A stretch of 39,491 nucleotides of DNA. Origin: an uncultured Methylocystaceae bacterium. Its GTDB lineage: Bacteria > Pseudomonadota > Alphaproteobacteria > Rhizobiales > Beijerinckiaceae. Positions 18,295 through 27,879 of this stretch are shown one piece after another. The position numbers and the translations under genes are program-made. Where the stretch lies: positions 1 to 39,491 of the forward strand of contig CAIQCB010000027.1 of assembly GCA_903870245.1 (NCBI GenBank), in the 5' to 3' direction. The notes beneath the pieces are model-generated. The model saw only the letters and a program-made list of their open reading frames with translations, made no database searches and was not told the origin of the DNA. How positions within the stretch are numbered: position 1 is the stretch's first letter; every line of letters begins with the position of its first letter.

Positions 18295-18936
18295 TTAATA
18301 GGCGACGCTAATCATATTGGAATAACCATAAATCGGGTCGAACTCGCCTGTCGCCGATGTTTGCGATGGCTCATCCTGCTGCTTGGTCAGTCGCTCATGC
18401 GCAGAGTTTTGGGCTCTGGCCCGGGCAGGCGCATTCGGGGCGTGTATCGTCACACGCGGCGGGAACCCCGCACCGGGGTTCTCATATCCGAGGGCGACAG
18501 GTGATTTGCGCCCAGAACCGTGCGCCAGAACTCGACCCGAAGATTTGGCGTGATTGGCCTCCGACTCATGCCTTTTTGTGAGAAGAGGCGCTTTATGCTC
18601 CGCCTGGTCATGGACTGGCTTTTTCCACTTATCCTCTGTGGGAACAGATGAGGACTGAACGCCTGTCGTCGGCTTCTGAATTGACGAAGCTGATGATCGT
18701 TCAACCGAGCCTTTAGAAGGAGCAGGCAGCGTCGCTGACGGTGAGGAGGCTTTGCCTTGAGCTTGATCAGCGCCCTCTTTTCTGGCCTTTTCCAGCGCGC
18801 CAGGATCGACCCATACTTGCGTGGCGGGCGTCGCCAAATGGCTTTGGGGATAAGCGGCCGAAGGCATAAAACTCGTGAAGGCAAGAGTTATGATTCCCCA
18901 TAATGAAGATTGTGATTTGTTCGTTTTCACACTCAT
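18295..18936 (-). CDS. Exported low-complexity protein of unknown function
   Basis: A 213-residue protein with a signal peptide (basic start, hydrophobic LWGIITLAFTSFMPSAA, cleavage near AYPQS). The mature chain is disordered in character: rich in Ser, Ala, Lys, Pro and Gln, with a short helical segment VDPGALEKARKEGADQAQGK. It ends in an aromatic tail with three Tyr (IYGYSNMISVAY). No Cys is present and no domain is recognised. AGGGA eight bases before ATG 18936 supports the start. It is isolated, about 360 bases from the RND cluster and 240 from the next gene, and probably transcribed alone. It may be a periplasmic or surface protein. No function is proposed. Confidence 0.65.
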   Translation of the reverse strand: MSVKTNKSQSSLWGIITLAFTSFMPSAAYPQSHLATPATQVWVDPGALEKARKEGADQAQGKASSPSATLPAPSKGSVERSSASSIQKPTTGVQSSSVPTEDKWKKPVHDQAEHKAPLLTKRHESEANHAKSSGRVLAHGSGRKSPVALGYENPGAGFPPRVTIHAPNAPARARAQNSAHERLTKQQDEPSQTSATGEFDPIYGYSNMISVAY

Positions 18937-19125
18937 AACTTTTCCCTGGGTTGAAAATCGATCGTCAGGTCATAAGTCGATTGAAACCTGATGATAACAA
19001 CACTAAATTAAAGAAAAGCTAACCACGAAACGACATCTTTAGCTTTGGCAGGAGTCGATAGATAATTCGCTAGGAATGATTGAGACTACAATATAAATCA
19101 TTTTTGAAGTTGGCCTGAAAAGCAA

Positions 19126-19149
19126 AGCCCCGACGTTTCAGTCAGGGCT
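19126..19149 (-). terminator. Rho-independent terminator after the coiled-coil gene
   Basis: AGCCC pairs with GGGCT and GAC with GTC around a 6-base loop, with one mismatch. On the minus strand the hairpin is followed by TTTGCTTTT. It lies 25 bases after the stop of the gene at 19175-19657. Confidence 0.6.
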
Positions 19150-19174
19150 TGAATTATTGTCTGAATATTTCGTT

Positions 19175-19657
19175 TCAGGCAGCGGCCCTGAACTTGCTAT
19201 AGAGGTCGCTGGTGAACTTTTCGGCTAATTTTACATATTCCTGTGCTCTTGGCAGTTGATCGTTCAAAACCCGCTCGACCGCGCGCCAAAAGCTCTCGCC
19301 GTGAACAGAAAGTCTGTGCTCAATCCCGGAGACCCACGCCCTCATCGCGGGTCTGTCGATTGTGCGTAATTTTTCTTTCGCTTCGGTTGCTGTTTCCATG
19401 GCCTGAGAAAGGAGGCCTCGCAGTTTCAGGGCTCCCGACAATAACATCTTGAGATTGGATACTTCCCTCTCTAGCATGTTTATATGCAGATCCCGCTGCA
19501 TGATATCGAATCCCCGCTGCTCGTTCAGCGCTGTCAAGTTATCGAGCTGTTGCGATTGCGCCGCGATATGACTCGCGATGCAATCGCTCATCTGAAATGA
19601 AAATTTGCCCGTGTTAAGCCTTTCGAGAGCGTCATTTATGTTCATCTGATTTGACAT
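19175..19657 (-). CDS. Helical coiled-coil protein, phasin-like at most
   Basis: A 160-residue, almost wholly alpha-helical protein without signal peptide or membrane segment. A coiled-coil heptad region runs through NLTALNEQRGFDIMQRDLHI and NMLEREVSNLKMLLSGALKL, and an amphipathic C-terminal helix ends EYVKLAEKFTSDLYSKFRAAA. That tail resembles phasins, which coat polyhydroxyalkanoate granules, but the central part does not match a phasin pattern I can defend, so the name is only a suggestion. ATG 19657 has GGGAATAAAGG just before it; an internal ATG at 19645 is possible. It is followed by a terminator at 19126-19149, so it is a single-gene unit. No PHA synthase or regulator is nearby. Confidence 0.65.
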   Translation of the reverse strand: MSNQMNINDALERLNTGKFSFQMSDCIASHIAAQSQQLDNLTALNEQRGFDIMQRDLHINMLEREVSNLKMLLSGALKLRGLLSQAMETATEAKEKLRTIDRPAMRAWVSGIEHRLSVHGESFWRAVERVLNDQLPRAQEYVKLAEKFTSDLYSKFRAAA

Positions 19658-20309
19658 CCTTTATTCCCGATTAACCCTGCCCCAGGCGTTTTTTGAGCGG
19701 ATCGGCGCCGGGCGGAACTCCGTCGACCTACCGGAAAATCGCCGCGTCATGCGACGCTGTGGCCCAAAAGCCACATTCTCACTTTTTCGAGAATTATCTG
19801 ATTTTCCCTAAGAAGCCCTTAACCAGCTCTGGATTAGCGGCGGCGACTCATCAGATCGCCGCAACCATGGCGTTTCGGGATGAAAAGCGTCATCGGGGTT
19901 GCTTACCAGGCTGCGAATTCCGGAGATTTTTGATCGATCCATAGGATCGGGGTCCGGATCCACTCAAGGCTGGCCCTTTTGTCGATGTTTTTTCCTGTGA
20001 AATACGGATTGTCGTCGCACTCTGGCGAAAATTGCCAGTCAGCATCCAGTTTTTCGGTATTATTCTCATACTGGCTGGTGGATTTGCGCGTTTTTTTCCC
20101 AGGGCGCGGGCTTTTGCCAGCACAACTCAGGTCGCCAGCCCAGAGCTGGCGACTTTTTTATTTCAACAGCCATCCGCCTTGTTGTATTGTTCGTTGTCCC
20201 TAGGGCGGCGCGAAAAGGTTGCGAAACGCGCCGGGGATCATTTTCCGGATCCGGGGAAGAGCCAGTACTCTGAGAGATTCCCATTTTTTTTGAATTCGAC
20301 AGGAGGGAA
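19658..20309. other. Intergenic region with an orphan terminator; no supported protein gene
   Basis: About 650 bases between divergent genes at 19657 (minus) and 20310 (plus). Short frames exist (for example from 19693 and 20032 on the plus strand) but lack ribosome sites, and one runs straight through the strong terminator at 20131-20159. That terminator points to a plus-strand transcript starting somewhere in 19660-20100, which could be a small RNA. A TTGACA at 19652-19657 lies at the left edge, but I see no well-spaced -10 for it. Confidence 0.5.
20131..20159 (+). terminator. Strong rho-independent terminator with no upstream gene
   Basis: A perfect 9-bp stem GTCGCCAGC/GCTGGCGAC (20131-20139 with 20145-20153) has a 5-base loop and a run of six T (20154-20159). 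It is one of the two best intrinsic terminators in the window. No recognised plus-strand gene ends upstream of it, and it lies 150 bases before the next gene. Confidence 0.85.
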
Positions 20310-20777
20310 ATGGGTAATTACCCCAAGAGCGGCTTTGCACCGGTTTTCGCACTGGGCGTAGCGGCCGTATCCGTTGCGTTCCTCGTTGGCCGTTATCTTC
20401 AAAACACGCCATGGGAGCCCCGGGAAAAATCACGGATTTTCGATCTGGCTCTCGATGCAACCGCTTTGAATAAAACACTTCCCGAAATGGTCAGCGAAGG
20501 TGTTCGGCTGGATAAAACCAGCGCGGGCCCTGGAAAAGTTTTCAATTATTTTTACACCATCCTTGATGAGGGCCAGGCTCGCGGCCTCGCAACAAATCCC
20601 TCACGGCTCCAGCAAATTGTCTCTCAATTAAACGAACGCGTTTGCATAATGATGCCAAACTACGTCAGGAATGGCGTTGTCGTGAAATATTACCTGAAAA
20701 ACAATATTGTTGCGGATTTACCGACAGTCGTTGTTGATCCGCACGACTGCAATTCGAGCGAAAAGATCAGGCGATAA
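20310..20777 (+). CDS. Membrane-anchored protein of unknown function
   Basis: A 155-residue protein with one N-terminal membrane segment (FAPVFALGVAAVSVAFLVG, residues about 9-27) and no clear cleavage site, so it is probably an anchored periplasmic protein. The periplasmic part contains FNYFYTILDEGQARGL, then a compact domain with VCIMMPNYVRNGVVVKYYLKN and PTVVVDPHDCNSSEKIRR. Cys111-type and C-terminal Cys residues could form a disulfide. The start is firm: AGGAGGG sits four bases before ATG 20310. I cannot assign a family. It stands alone between an orphan terminator and the clpB leader region. Confidence 0.68.
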   Translation: MGNYPKSGFAPVFALGVAAVSVAFLVGRYLQNTPWEPREKSRIFDLALDATALNKTLPEMVSEGVRLDKTSAGPGKVFNYFYTILDEGQARGLATNPSRLQQIVSQLNERVCIMMPNYVRNGVVVKYYLKNNIVADLPTVVVDPHDCNSSEKIRR

Positions 20778-20931
20778 TAAATTCGCTGGCGGCCGCCACG
20801 CCGCGAAGGGAGCATTTGTCTCCTTTCTGAAGATTGTGATCTCGCTCGCCAGCTTTTGTGATGGCGGTCCGTTCGTAGCGCGCACTCTAGCCTGCTGCCG
20901 AGAGGAAAAGCTCTGGCCATGGCAAGCATGA

Positions 20932-20951
20932 GCCTATCCGTCCGGATAGGC
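20932..20951. repeat. Inverted repeat with 9-bp arms
   Basis: GCCTATCCG (20932-20940) and CGGATAGGC (20943-20951) are perfect inverted arms around a 2-base spacer. There is no T-run, so an operator is as likely as a transcript hairpin. It is 150 bases after the anchored-protein gene and 376 bases before clpB. Confidence 0.5.
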
Positions 20952-21041
20952 GAAACGCCCGTCAGCCGCACTCCGTGAGACATTCTGGCGCGGATTGATT
21001 ATCCGATCGACAGACCCGGACCCCGGCGCTCGGCATTGACT

Positions 21042-21071
21042 TTGACCTGGGGAATTAAGCATTTGTATTTA
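21042..21071 (+). promoter_or_regulatory. Candidate sigma-70 promoter upstream of clpB
   Basis: TTGACC (21042-21047) and TATTTA (21066-21071) are separated by 18 bases, within an A+T-rich patch. The start codon is about 250 bases downstream, so the leader would be long. Confidence 0.4.
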
Positions 21072-21327
21072 AATATATAAATAGAAAACACCGATCCCGG
21101 ACCTAAACTGGGGCCATAGTTAAAATGTCGCGATCTTCCTCCATTCTTGAGCATTGCGTAGCAGCAACGCCTGCTCAGCCAGGCGAGCGCTGCGACGCCG
21201 CGCCGCGCCCCTTTTATCCTGCAAAGCCATTCCCATATCGAAACAGGAAGGTCGCCATACGGGGCCTGTATACATTGATGCGGGGCGCGCCGCCTGAGGG
21301 GCCGCTCCAAGGTCGAGAGGGGTGAAT

Positions 21328-23955
21328 ATGGATTTCGAAAAATACACAGAGCGCGCTCGCGGTTTCGTGCAGTCGGCGCAGTCCCTCGCCATGCGGGAGA
21401 GTAATCCGCAATTTGTGCCGGAACACCTCTTGAAGGTTTTGCTGGATGACGAGCAGGGGCTCGCCGCCGGATTGATTGATCGCGCCGGCGGTCGATCTCG
21501 CGAGGCGCTGGCAAAAACCGAAGCGGCGCTGGCCAAACTGCCAAAGGTCAGTGGTTCCGGGGCCGGACAGGTTTACCTTGCGCCGGGCCTGGCGCGAATA
21601 TTCGATAATGCCGCCAAGATTGCCCAGAAAGCCGGCGACTCCTATGTCACGGTCGAGCGGCTGTTGCTCGCCATTGCGCTGGAAAAGGAGACGGAGGCGG
21701 CCCGCATCCTCGAAGACGCCGGGGTATCGCCGCAATCTCTTAATGCGGCAATTGAAGATTTACGCAAAGGCCGCACGGCGGACTCCGCCTCAGCTGAAAA
21801 CGCCTATGACGCCCTGAAAAAATACGCGCGCGATCTCACCGAGGCCGCGCGTGAGGGCAAGCTTGATCCGGTTATCGGCCGCGACGAAGAAATCCGTCGC
21901 ACCATTCAGGTTCTGTCGCGCCGCACCAAGAATAATCCTGTGCTGATCGGTGAGCCAGGGGTCGGCAAGACCGCTATTGTCGAGGGTCTGGCGCTGCGCA
22001 TCGTCAACGGCGATGTGCCTGAGTCGCTCGAAAACAAGAAACTCCTGGCCCTCGACATGGGCGCGCTGATCGCCGGGGCGAAATATCGCGGCGAATTCGA
22101 GGAGCGTCTGAAGGCCGTGCTGAATGAAGTCACGGCGGCGGAAGGCGACATCATCCTGTTCATCGACGAGATGCACACACTGGTTGGCGCCGGCAAAGCT
22201 GATGGGGCCATGGACGCCTCCAACCTGCTGAAGCCAGCGCTGGCGCGCGGCGAATTGCATTGCGTCGGCGCCACGACTCTCGACGAATATCGCAAACATG
22301 TCGAGAAAGACGCTGCGCTGGCGCGACGCTTCCAGCCCGTGTTCGTGGATGAGCCAACGGTAGAGGACACCGTCTCGATCCTGCGCGGGTTGAAAGAGAA
22401 ATACGAATTGCATCATGGCGTTCGAATTTCCGACTCAGCCATCGTCGCAGCGGCGACGCTGTCCAACCGCTACATCGCCGACCGTTTCCTGCCCGACAAG
22501 GCGATCGATCTTGTCGACGAAGCCTCATCGCGCCTGCGCATGCAGATCGACTCGAAGCCCGAGGAACTCGACGAACTGGACCGGCGCATCATTCAGCTCA
22601 AGATCGAGCAGGAGGCGCTGAAAAAAGAAAGCGATCCGGCGTCGAAAGACCGGCTCAAAAAGCTTGAGGTCGAACTGGCCGATCTGGAGGAAAAATCCGC
22701 CGCTCTCACTGCGCGCTGGCGCGCCGAAAAAGACAAGCTCGGCAGCGCCCAGAAGTTGAAAGAGCAGTTGGAGACGGCGCGTAACGAACTCGCCCAGGCG
22801 CAGCGGCGCGGCGAATTTCAGCGCGCCGGCGAGTTGACTTACGGCGTCATCCCGGACCTTGAGAAGAAACTCGCAGCGACCGAGTCTCGTGAAGGGGCGC
22901 TGGTCGAGGAGGCCGTGACCGCCGACCACATCGCGCAAGTGATTTCGCGCTGGACCGGCGTGCCAGTCGACAAGATGCTCGAAGGCGAGCGCGAAAAACT
23001 GCTCCAGATGGAGGAGGAATTGGGCAAACGCGTCGTCGGCCAGCATGAAGCTGTGGCGGCGGTGTCGACGGCGGTTCGCCGCGCCCGCGCAGGTCTGCAG
23101 GATCCCAATCGGCCGATCGGCAGCTTCATCTTTTTGGGTCCGACCGGCGTGGGTAAGACCGAATTGACCAAGGCTCTGGCGAGCTTTCTGTTCGACGACG
23201 AGACGGCGATGGTGCGTCTCGACATGTCGGAATATATGGAGAAGCACTCGGTTTCGCGTCTGATCGGCGCGCCGCCCGGCTATGTCGGTTATGAAGAGGG
23301 CGGCGCGCTGACGGAAGCGGTGCGGCGCCGGCCCTATCAGGTCGTACTTTTCGACGAGATCGAGAAAGCCCATCCGGACGTCTTCAACGTGCTGTTGCAG
23401 GTGCTCGACGACGGACGGTTGACGGACGGCCAGGGACGTACGGTCGATTTCAAGAACACGCTCATCATCATGACCTCCAATCTCGGGGCAGATATGCTGG
23501 TGATGCAGAAGGAGGGAGAAGACTCCTCGGCCGTGCATCACGAGGTGATGAATGTCGTGCGCGGACATTTCCGTCCGGAGTTCCTGAACCGCATCGACGA
23601 GATCATCCTGTTCCATCGCCTGCGTCGTGAGGATATGGGCGCAATCGTGGATATCCAGTTCCGTCGCCTGTCGAAGTTGCTTGAGGATCGCAAGATCATT
23701 CTCAGGCCTGATTCGAAGGCGCGCGACTGGCTCGCCGACAAAGGTTACGATCCAGCCTATGGCGCGCGGCCGCTGAAACGCGTCATGCAAAAGGAGTTGC
23801 AAGACGCCCTCGCCGAAAGGCTGCTGGCCGGCGAGATCATCGACGGCGCCTCCGTCGATGTCTCAGCTGACGTCAGGGGTCTGACTCTTGACGGCAAGCC
23901 GGCGCATAGCAAGGAGCCCGCGGCGCCTCTGTTTAAAACAGCGGGCAATGCTTGA
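21328..23955 (+). CDS. clpB: ATP-dependent disaggregase/chaperone ClpB
   Basis: An 875-residue Hsp100 chaperone that, with DnaK, rescues aggregated proteins in the cytoplasm. Domain order: Clp N domain ([20 protein letters not shown] onward), AAA1 with Walker [10 protein letters not shown] from Gly208 and Walker [10 protein letters not shown], the long coiled-coil middle domain (about residues 405-525, including [14 protein letters not shown]) that distinguishes ClpB from ClpA/C, and AAA2 with Walker [10 protein letters not shown] from Gly604 and Walker [15 protein letters not shown]. The D2 C-terminal domain follows. There is no ClpP-binding IGF loop. ATG 21328 is chosen over GTG 21322 because GAGAGGGG is better spaced to it. 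A strong terminator follows the gene. Confidence 0.97.
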   Translation: MDFEKYTERARGFVQSAQSLAMRESNPQFVPEHLLKVLLDDEQGLAAGLIDRAGGRSREALAKTEAALAKLPKVSGSGAGQVYLAPGLARIFDNAAKIAQKAGDSYVTVERLLLAIALEKETEAARILEDAGVSPQSLNAAIEDLRKGRTADSASAENAYDALKKYARDLTEAAREGKLDPVIGRDEEIRRTIQVLSRRTKNNPVLIGEPGVGKTAIVEGLALRIVNGDVPESLENKKLLALDMGALIAGAKYRGEFEERLKAVLNEVTAAEGDIILFIDEMHTLVGAGKADGAMDASNLLKPALARGELHCVGATTLDEYRKHVEKDAALARRFQPVFVDEPTVEDTVSILRGLKEKYELHHGVRISDSAIVAAATLSNRYIADRFLPDKAIDLVDEASSRLRMQIDSKPEELDELDRRIIQLKIEQEALKKESDPASKDRLKKLEVELADLEEKSAALTARWRAEKDKLGSAQKLKEQLETARNELAQAQRRGEFQRAGELTYGVIPDLEKKLAATESREGALVEEAVTADHIAQVISRWTGVPVDKMLEGEREKLLQMEEELGKRVVGQHEAVAAVSTAVRRARAGLQDPNRPIGSFIFLGPTGVGKTELTKALASFLFDDETAMVRLDMSEYMEKHSVSRLIGAPPGYVGYEEGGALTEAVRRRPYQVVLFDEIEKAHPDVFNVLLQVLDDGRLTDGQGRTVDFKNTLIIMTSNLGADMLVMQKEGEDSSAVHHEVMNVVRGHFRPEFLNRIDEIILFHRLRREDMGAIVDIQFRRLSKLLEDRKIILRPDSKARDWLADKGYDPAYGARPLKRVMQKELQDALAERLLAGEIIDGASVDVSADVRGLTLDGKPAHSKEPAAPLFKTAGNA

Positions 23956-23982
23956 CGCAGGATGCTCCATGACTTGATTTGC

Positions 23983-24012
23983 CCCTCTTCCGCTCGCGGA
24001 AGAGGGTTTTTT
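23983..24012 (+). terminator. Rho-independent terminator of clpB
   Basis: CCCTCTTCCGC (23983-23993) pairs with GCGGAAGAGGG (23996-24006), followed by six T. It lies 27 bases after the clpB stop and touches the stop codon of convergent coaA. Confidence 0.9.
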
Positions 24013-24949
24013 ACAGCTTCCTGAGCGCCACTTCCTCGATACGGTGATCGGCGCCCTTGGTGAGAATAAGACTCGCACGCGGTCGGGTCGGAGCGATGTT
24101 GTTACGCAGATTTTCGAGATTGATCGTCGTCCAGATATCTTTCGCAACTCTAATAGCGGCGGCGTCGTCAATTTCGGCGTATTTACGGAAATAGGAGCGC
24201 GGATCGCGGAAGGCTGTCTGGCGCAGCGTCAGGAATCGATCGACGTACCAGCGCTCAAGCATCTCTTCCGAGGCGTCAAGATAGATCGAAAAATCGAAGA
24301 AATCCGAGACGAAGGGAATGTCGCGCGGCTGGCGCGAGGGCCGCGCCGCCAGAACATTCACGCCCTCGACGATGAGAATGTCGGGATGATCGACGCTCTC
24401 TCGCTCGCCATCAATGACGTCATAGACCAGATGCGAATAGACCGGCGCCGTGACGTGAGGCTCCCCGGCCTTCACATCCGATAAAAAACGCAGCAGCGCC
24501 CTGTGATCGTAACTCTCGGGAAAGCCCTTTTTCTCCATAAGCCCCTCGCGTTCGAGCACGGCGTTGGGCAGGAGAAAGCCGTCGGTGGTGATCAGTTCGA
24601 CCTTGGGCGTATTCGGCCAGCGCGACAGCAAGGCGCGCAACACGCGAGCCGTTGTCGATTTGCCGGCCGAGACAGAGCCCGCGACCCCGATGATGTATGG
24701 CACCTTACCGTCGCCGGCGCCCAGAAAGCGTTGCGTCGCCTTGAACAGGCCCTGTGTCGCCGCGACATATAGCGCCAGAAGGCGCGAAAGCGGTAAATAG
24801 ATCTCGATCACTTCCTCAAGCGAGATCGGATCGTGCAGGGACTTCAGTCGCGATAGATCGTCCAGCGTCAATGTCAGCGGCGTATCGGCGCGCAGATTTG
24901 CCCATTCCTCGCGGGTGAAGAGACGATAGGGCGATCCAACGGCGTTCAT
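24011..24949 (-). CDS. coaA: Pantothenate kinase, type I
   Basis: A 312-residue enzyme that phosphorylates pantothenate with ATP, the committed step of coenzyme A synthesis. The P-loop GSVSAGKS is at residues 91-98. Other family marks are the TTDGFLLPN substrate segment, [28 protein letters not shown] and IVEGVNVL. Length matches E. coli CoaA (316). It is the last gene of the his operon: its ATG overlaps the hisE stop (ATGA at 24946-24949). The hisE-coaA junction is common in Hyphomicrobiales. The linkage means CoA and histidine synthesis share a message. Confidence 0.96.
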   Translation of the reverse strand: MNAVGSPYRLFTREEWANLRADTPLTLTLDDLSRLKSLHDPISLEEVIEIYLPLSRLLALYVAATQGLFKATQRFLGAGDGKVPYIIGVAGSVSAGKSTTARVLRALLSRWPNTPKVELITTDGFLLPNAVLEREGLMEKKGFPESYDHRALLRFLSDVKAGEPHVTAPVYSHLVYDVIDGERESVDHPDILIVEGVNVLAARPSRQPRDIPFVSDFFDFSIYLDASEEMLERWYVDRFLTLRQTAFRDPRSYFRKYAEIDDAAAIRVAKDIWTTINLENLRNNIAPTRPRASLILTKGADHRIEEVALRKL

Positions 24950-25269
24950 GCGCCCGCTCCGCGCGACGCCTTTTCGGCCAGTCCCGATTGATTGGTTCGG
25001 CGCTCAAGCTCCCGTAACACGTCAGCGAGCGCGATGTCCCTGGCTTCAAGCAAGACGAGCAGATGATAAAGCACGTCAGCCGCCTCCATCGTCAATTCCT
25101 TGCGATCGTTCCCCATGGCCGCGATCACCGCTTCAACCGCCTCCTCGCCGAATTTTTTGGCGATGCGCGGCGCGCCGGCGTCGAACAGGCTTCTGGTGTA
25201 GGATTTCGATGCGTCGTCCTGTCGGCGCGATTTGATCAACGCGGCAAGATCGTCGAGCGAGAAACTCAT
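24946..25269 (-). CDS. hisE: Phosphoribosyl-ATP pyrophosphatase
   Basis: A 107-residue single-domain HisE that splits pyrophosphate from phosphoribosyl-ATP, the second step of histidine synthesis. Motifs of the all-alpha MazG-like NTP pyrophosphatases are present: [14 protein letters not shown] and [20 protein letters not shown], with acidic metal ligands in EEAVE and EAAD. In alphaproteobacteria hisE and hisI are usually separate genes, as here (no HisI domain). The start overlaps the hisF stop by four bases and the end overlaps coaA by four bases, so translation is coupled on both sides. Confidence 0.95.
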   Translation of the reverse strand: MSFSLDDLAALIKSRRQDDASKSYTRSLFDAGAPRIAKKFGEEAVEAVIAAMGNDRKELTMEAADVLYHLLVLLEARDIALADVLRELERRTNQSGLAEKASRGAGA

Positions 25270-26042
25270 ATCGCCTCCAGTCCGTCGAGACGCATGGGCA
25301 GGCCGGCGGCGGCCATATGGCGCTTGGCCTGTGGTATCGTAAATTCGCCAAAGTGAAAGATGGATGCGGCAAGAACGGCGGTGGCGTGGCCCTCCCGCAC
25401 GCCGGCGACCAGATGATCAAGAACGCCAACGCCACCCGAAGCGATCACCGGCACGCCGACGGCGTCGGCTACGGCGCGGGTCAGCGCTATGTCGAAGCCG
25501 ATTTTGGCGCCGTCGCGATCCATCGAAGTGAGGAGAATTTCGCCCGCGCCCAGCGCCGTCGTCTCGCGCGCAAAATCGACGGCGTCAATGCCTGTGGGAC
25601 GTCGGCCGCCGTGCGTGAAAATCTCCCATTTATCCGGCCCGACCTGTTTGGCGTCGATGGCGACGACGATGCATTGGGAGCCGAACTTTTCCGCCGCCTC
25701 GCGTACGAATTGCCGGTTGGCGACGGCGGCGGTGTTAATCGAGGCCTTGTCGGCGCCGGCAAGCAAAAGATTGCGGATATCGTCAAGCGTGCGCACGCCG
25801 CCGCCAACGGTGAGCGGCATGAAGCAGGCTTCCGCCGTGCGTTGCACGACATCGAGAAGAATGCCGCGATTTTCATGGCTGGCTGTGATGTCGAGAAAAC
25901 AAAGTTCGTCAGCGCCAGCGGCGTCATAGGCAATGGCGCATTCCACAGGATCGCCGGCGTCGCGCAAATCGACGAAGTTGACGCCCTTGACGACGCGGCC
26001 TTCCTTGACGTCAAGGCAAGGGATTACGCGGGCCTTAAGCAT
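25266..26042 (-). CDS. hisF: Imidazole glycerol phosphate synthase, cyclase subunit
   Basis: A 258-residue TIM barrel that uses ammonia delivered by HisH to turn PRFAR into imidazole glycerol phosphate and AICAR. Catalytic Asp11 is in [13 protein letters not shown] and the second Asp is in [10 protein letters not shown]. Phosphate-binding loops [12 protein letters not shown] and [12 protein letters not shown] are visible. Its ATG shares one base with the hisA stop (TGATG), and its stop overlaps the hisE start, so it sits in a tightly coupled block with its partner hisH two genes upstream. Confidence 0.97.
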   Translation of the reverse strand: MLKARVIPCLDVKEGRVVKGVNFVDLRDAGDPVECAIAYDAAGADELCFLDITASHENRGILLDVVQRTAEACFMPLTVGGGVRTLDDIRNLLLAGADKASINTAAVANRQFVREAAEKFGSQCIVVAIDAKQVGPDKWEIFTHGGRRPTGIDAVDFARETTALGAGEILLTSMDRDGAKIGFDIALTRAVADAVGVPVIASGGVGVLDHLVAGVREGHATAVLAASIFHFGEFTIPQAKRHMAAAGLPMRLDGLEAI

Positions 26043-26800
26043 CAGCCTTGTCCAGAAGCTCTACGCGCCGCGCCAATCAGCGCCAGCGCTTCCGCCGGAT
26101 CGAGGCGGCCGTCATAGAGAGCGCGGCCGCTTATAGCGCCGGCGATCCGCGCGCAATCGGGCAGCAGTAGACGTTCAACGTCAGCGAGCGAGGCCAGACC
26201 GCCAGAGGCGATCACCGGAATGGTCAGCGTATTGGCCAGGCCAAGCGTTTGTTCGATGTTCAATCCGGTCAATACGCCGTCCCGGGCGATGTCGGTATAG
26301 ATGATGGCGCTGACGCCAGCGTCCTCAAACTGCCGACCGAGATCAAGCGCCGACATTGTGGTTGCGCGCGCCCATCCATCGACTGCGACCATGCCGTCGC
26401 GCGCATCGATGCCCACCGCGACTCGACCGGGATAGCGCCGCGCCGCTTCGCGAACAAAGGATGGGTCCCTCACCGCCGCCGTGCCGATAATGACGCGCGT
26501 TACGCCCTTGTCGAGCCAGCCAGCGAGCGTGCGCATGTCGCGAATGCCGCCGCCGAGTTGCACTGGGATCGTCAACGCCGCGAGGACCGCCTCAACCGCC
26601 TGCGCATTGCGCGGCGCGCCGGCGAAAGCGCCATCAAGGTCGACAACATGCAAATATTCGAAGCCTTGCGACTGGAAGGCGCGGGCCTGTTCGGCCGGAT
26701 CGTCGTTGAAGACGGTGGCTCGGTCCATGTCGCCCTGCGCAAGACGCACACACTGGCCTTCTTTAAGATCAATCGCAGGAAATAAAATCACGGACGCCAC
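26042..26800 (-). CDS. hisA: ProFAR isomerase (phosphoribosylformimino-AICAR-P isomerase)
   Basis: A 252-residue TIM barrel that isomerises ProFAR to PRFAR. The catalytic Asp is in [14 protein letters not shown] and the second in AVGIDARDG. The duplicated phosphate loops are [11 protein letters not shown] and [12 protein letters not shown]. The start is a GTG at 26800 ([11 protein letters not shown]), overlapping hisH by 13 bases; GTG 26791 is the alternative. It lies between hisH and hisF, the usual alphaproteobacterial order. Confidence 0.96.
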   Translation of the reverse strand: MASVILFPAIDLKEGQCVRLAQGDMDRATVFNDDPAEQARAFQSQGFEYLHVVDLDGAFAGAPRNAQAVEAVLAALTIPVQLGGGIRDMRTLAGWLDKGVTRVIIGTAAVRDPSFVREAARRYPGRVAVGIDARDGMVAVDGWARATTMSALDLGRQFEDAGVSAIIYTDIARDGVLTGLNIEQTLGLANTLTIPVIASGGLASLADVERLLLPDCARIAGAISGRALYDGRLDPAEALALIGAARRASGQG

Positions 26801-27438
26801 CTCAGATAATTGGCGATCAGCGCGAGGCCGAGCCTCTGGCTTTTTTCGGGATGAAATTGCACGCCGATGAGATTGTCCCTCGCCACCGCCGCCGTGAGCG
26901 GCGCGCCATAATCGGTGCGCGCCAGCACATGGGCCGAATCGTCGGGCACGAAGTGAAAGGAGTGAACGAAATAGGCGTGCAATCCCCCGGCGCCGGTCGC
27001 GACGCCATCGAAGACAGGATGAGATCGCGCAAGATCGAGCGTATTCCAGCCCATATGTGGAATTTTCAATGTTGGATCGCCGGGATCTATAGCGACCACG
27101 TCGCCGCCAATCCAGTCAAGCCCGGCGCTTTCGCCATGTTCGAGGCCACGCGAAGCCATCAACTGCATGCCGACGCAAATACCGAGGAATGGCCGCCCGC
27201 GGTCGATCACGGCTTCGCGCATCGCCGCATCAAGACCGGCGAGCGCCTGCAAGCCGGCGCGACAATCGGCAAAAGCCCCAACCCCGGGGAGAACGAGTCG
27301 CTCGGCCCGGCGAATTGTTTCCGGATCGCTGGTGACGGTGACTGCTTCCGTCTGGCCGTGTTCACGTGCGGCGCGTTCAAAAGCTTTTTGCGCGGAATGA
27401 AGATTGCCGGAGCCATAGTCGATGATCGCAGTCGTCAC
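26788..27438 (-). CDS. hisH: Imidazole glycerol phosphate synthase, glutaminase subunit
   Basis: A 216-residue class I glutamine amidotransferase that releases ammonia from glutamine for HisF. It begins [15 protein letters not shown], a typical HisH start. The catalytic Cys is in [11 protein letters not shown] and the His-Glu pair in [13 protein letters not shown]. The oxyanion-strand region is LVLPGVGAF. The start overlaps the stop of the DUF2628 gene by ATGA, and the end overlaps hisA by 13 bases. Confidence 0.96.
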   Translation of the reverse strand: MTTAIIDYGSGNLHSAQKAFERAAREHGQTEAVTVTSDPETIRRAERLVLPGVGAFADCRAGLQALAGLDAAMREAVIDRGRPFLGICVGMQLMASRGLEHGESAGLDWIGGDVVAIDPGDPTLKIPHMGWNTLDLARSHPVFDGVATGAGGLHAYFVHSFHFVPDDSAHVLARTDYGAPLTAAVARDNLIGVQFHPEKSQRLGLALIANYLRWRP

Positions 27439-27842
27439 GCAGCGGTCTCCGCCGCATGATGCGCACCCGTCATTGCGTCCATACGCGCGAAATAAACTTC
27501 TTCCGCCTCATCCTCGTTTTCAGCAATAATGACATCGCTCTCGACATAACCGCGTCGTTTGAGCGACCAGCCCAGTATTTGTCGACCTTCGAGCCCCAGC
27601 CAGATCGCCAGAGCCAGACCGAGGAAAACGGACAGGATTGGAGAGGCTCCGGGCAACTGGGCCAGAAGCGTCAGCAGCGATAGTAGCGCGACAACGGTCG
27701 CTGCCGGCATCCACGCTCGTTTCCACAACAGCCAGACCGGGCCGAACAGAAACGCAGGCGTCGAAAAACCATCTCGCAAAAATACGATTCTTTCTGGCGT
27801 CGCTTGCGCGCCCGGCGGAAGAAAAACCGAGAAACTGGCCAT
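27435..27842 (-). CDS. DUF2628 membrane protein inside the his operon
   Basis: A 135-residue protein with two or three hydrophobic segments ([32 protein letters not shown] and [18 protein letters not shown]) and an acidic, soluble C-terminus ([18 protein letters not shown]). The [20 protein letters not shown] motif and length fit DUF2628. Its function is unknown. The same position, between hisB and hisH, is typical in Hyphomicrobiales, but the protein has no known histidine role and may simply be carried by the operon. Its stop overlaps hisH by ATGA; 37 bases separate it from hisB. Confidence 0.85.
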   Translation of the reverse strand: MASFSVFLPPGAQATPERIVFLRDGFSTPAFLFGPVWLLWKRAWMPAATVVALLSLLTLLAQLPGASPILSVFLGLALAIWLGLEGRQILGWSLKRRGYVESDVIIAENEDEAEEVYFARMDAMTGAHHAAETAA

Positions 27843-27879
27843 CGCGACCGCCCCCTTGTAAAAATCGAAACACTGACGC

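Larger units (their letters stand above)
20778..21327. promoter_or_regulatory. Long region upstream of clpB
   Basis: About 550 bases with no gene I can support. It holds a 10-bp palindrome GGCGGCCGCC near 20789, an inverted repeat at 20932-20951, a good sigma-70-like promoter (21042-21071) and a notably A+T-rich island at 21056-21088. A weak sigma-32-like candidate has -35 CTTTTA at 21211 and -10 CCCATAT at 21232, spaced 15. The clpB ribosome site GAGAGGGG is at the right end. The length is generous for one promoter and may hold regulatory RNA. Confidence 0.45.

Noticed and set aside
19693-19944. Plus-strand frame of 83 residues in the intergenic region
   Set aside because: No ribosome site, no recognisable composition or family.
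20032-20361. Plus-strand frame starting with a hydrophobic stretch
   Set aside because: It starts at TTG without a ribosome site, crosses the strong terminator at 20131-20159 and overlaps the start of the supported gene at 20310.
22525-23802. Minus-strand frame of 425 residues opposite clpB
   Set aside because: It is a mirror of the ClpB frame with no motifs.
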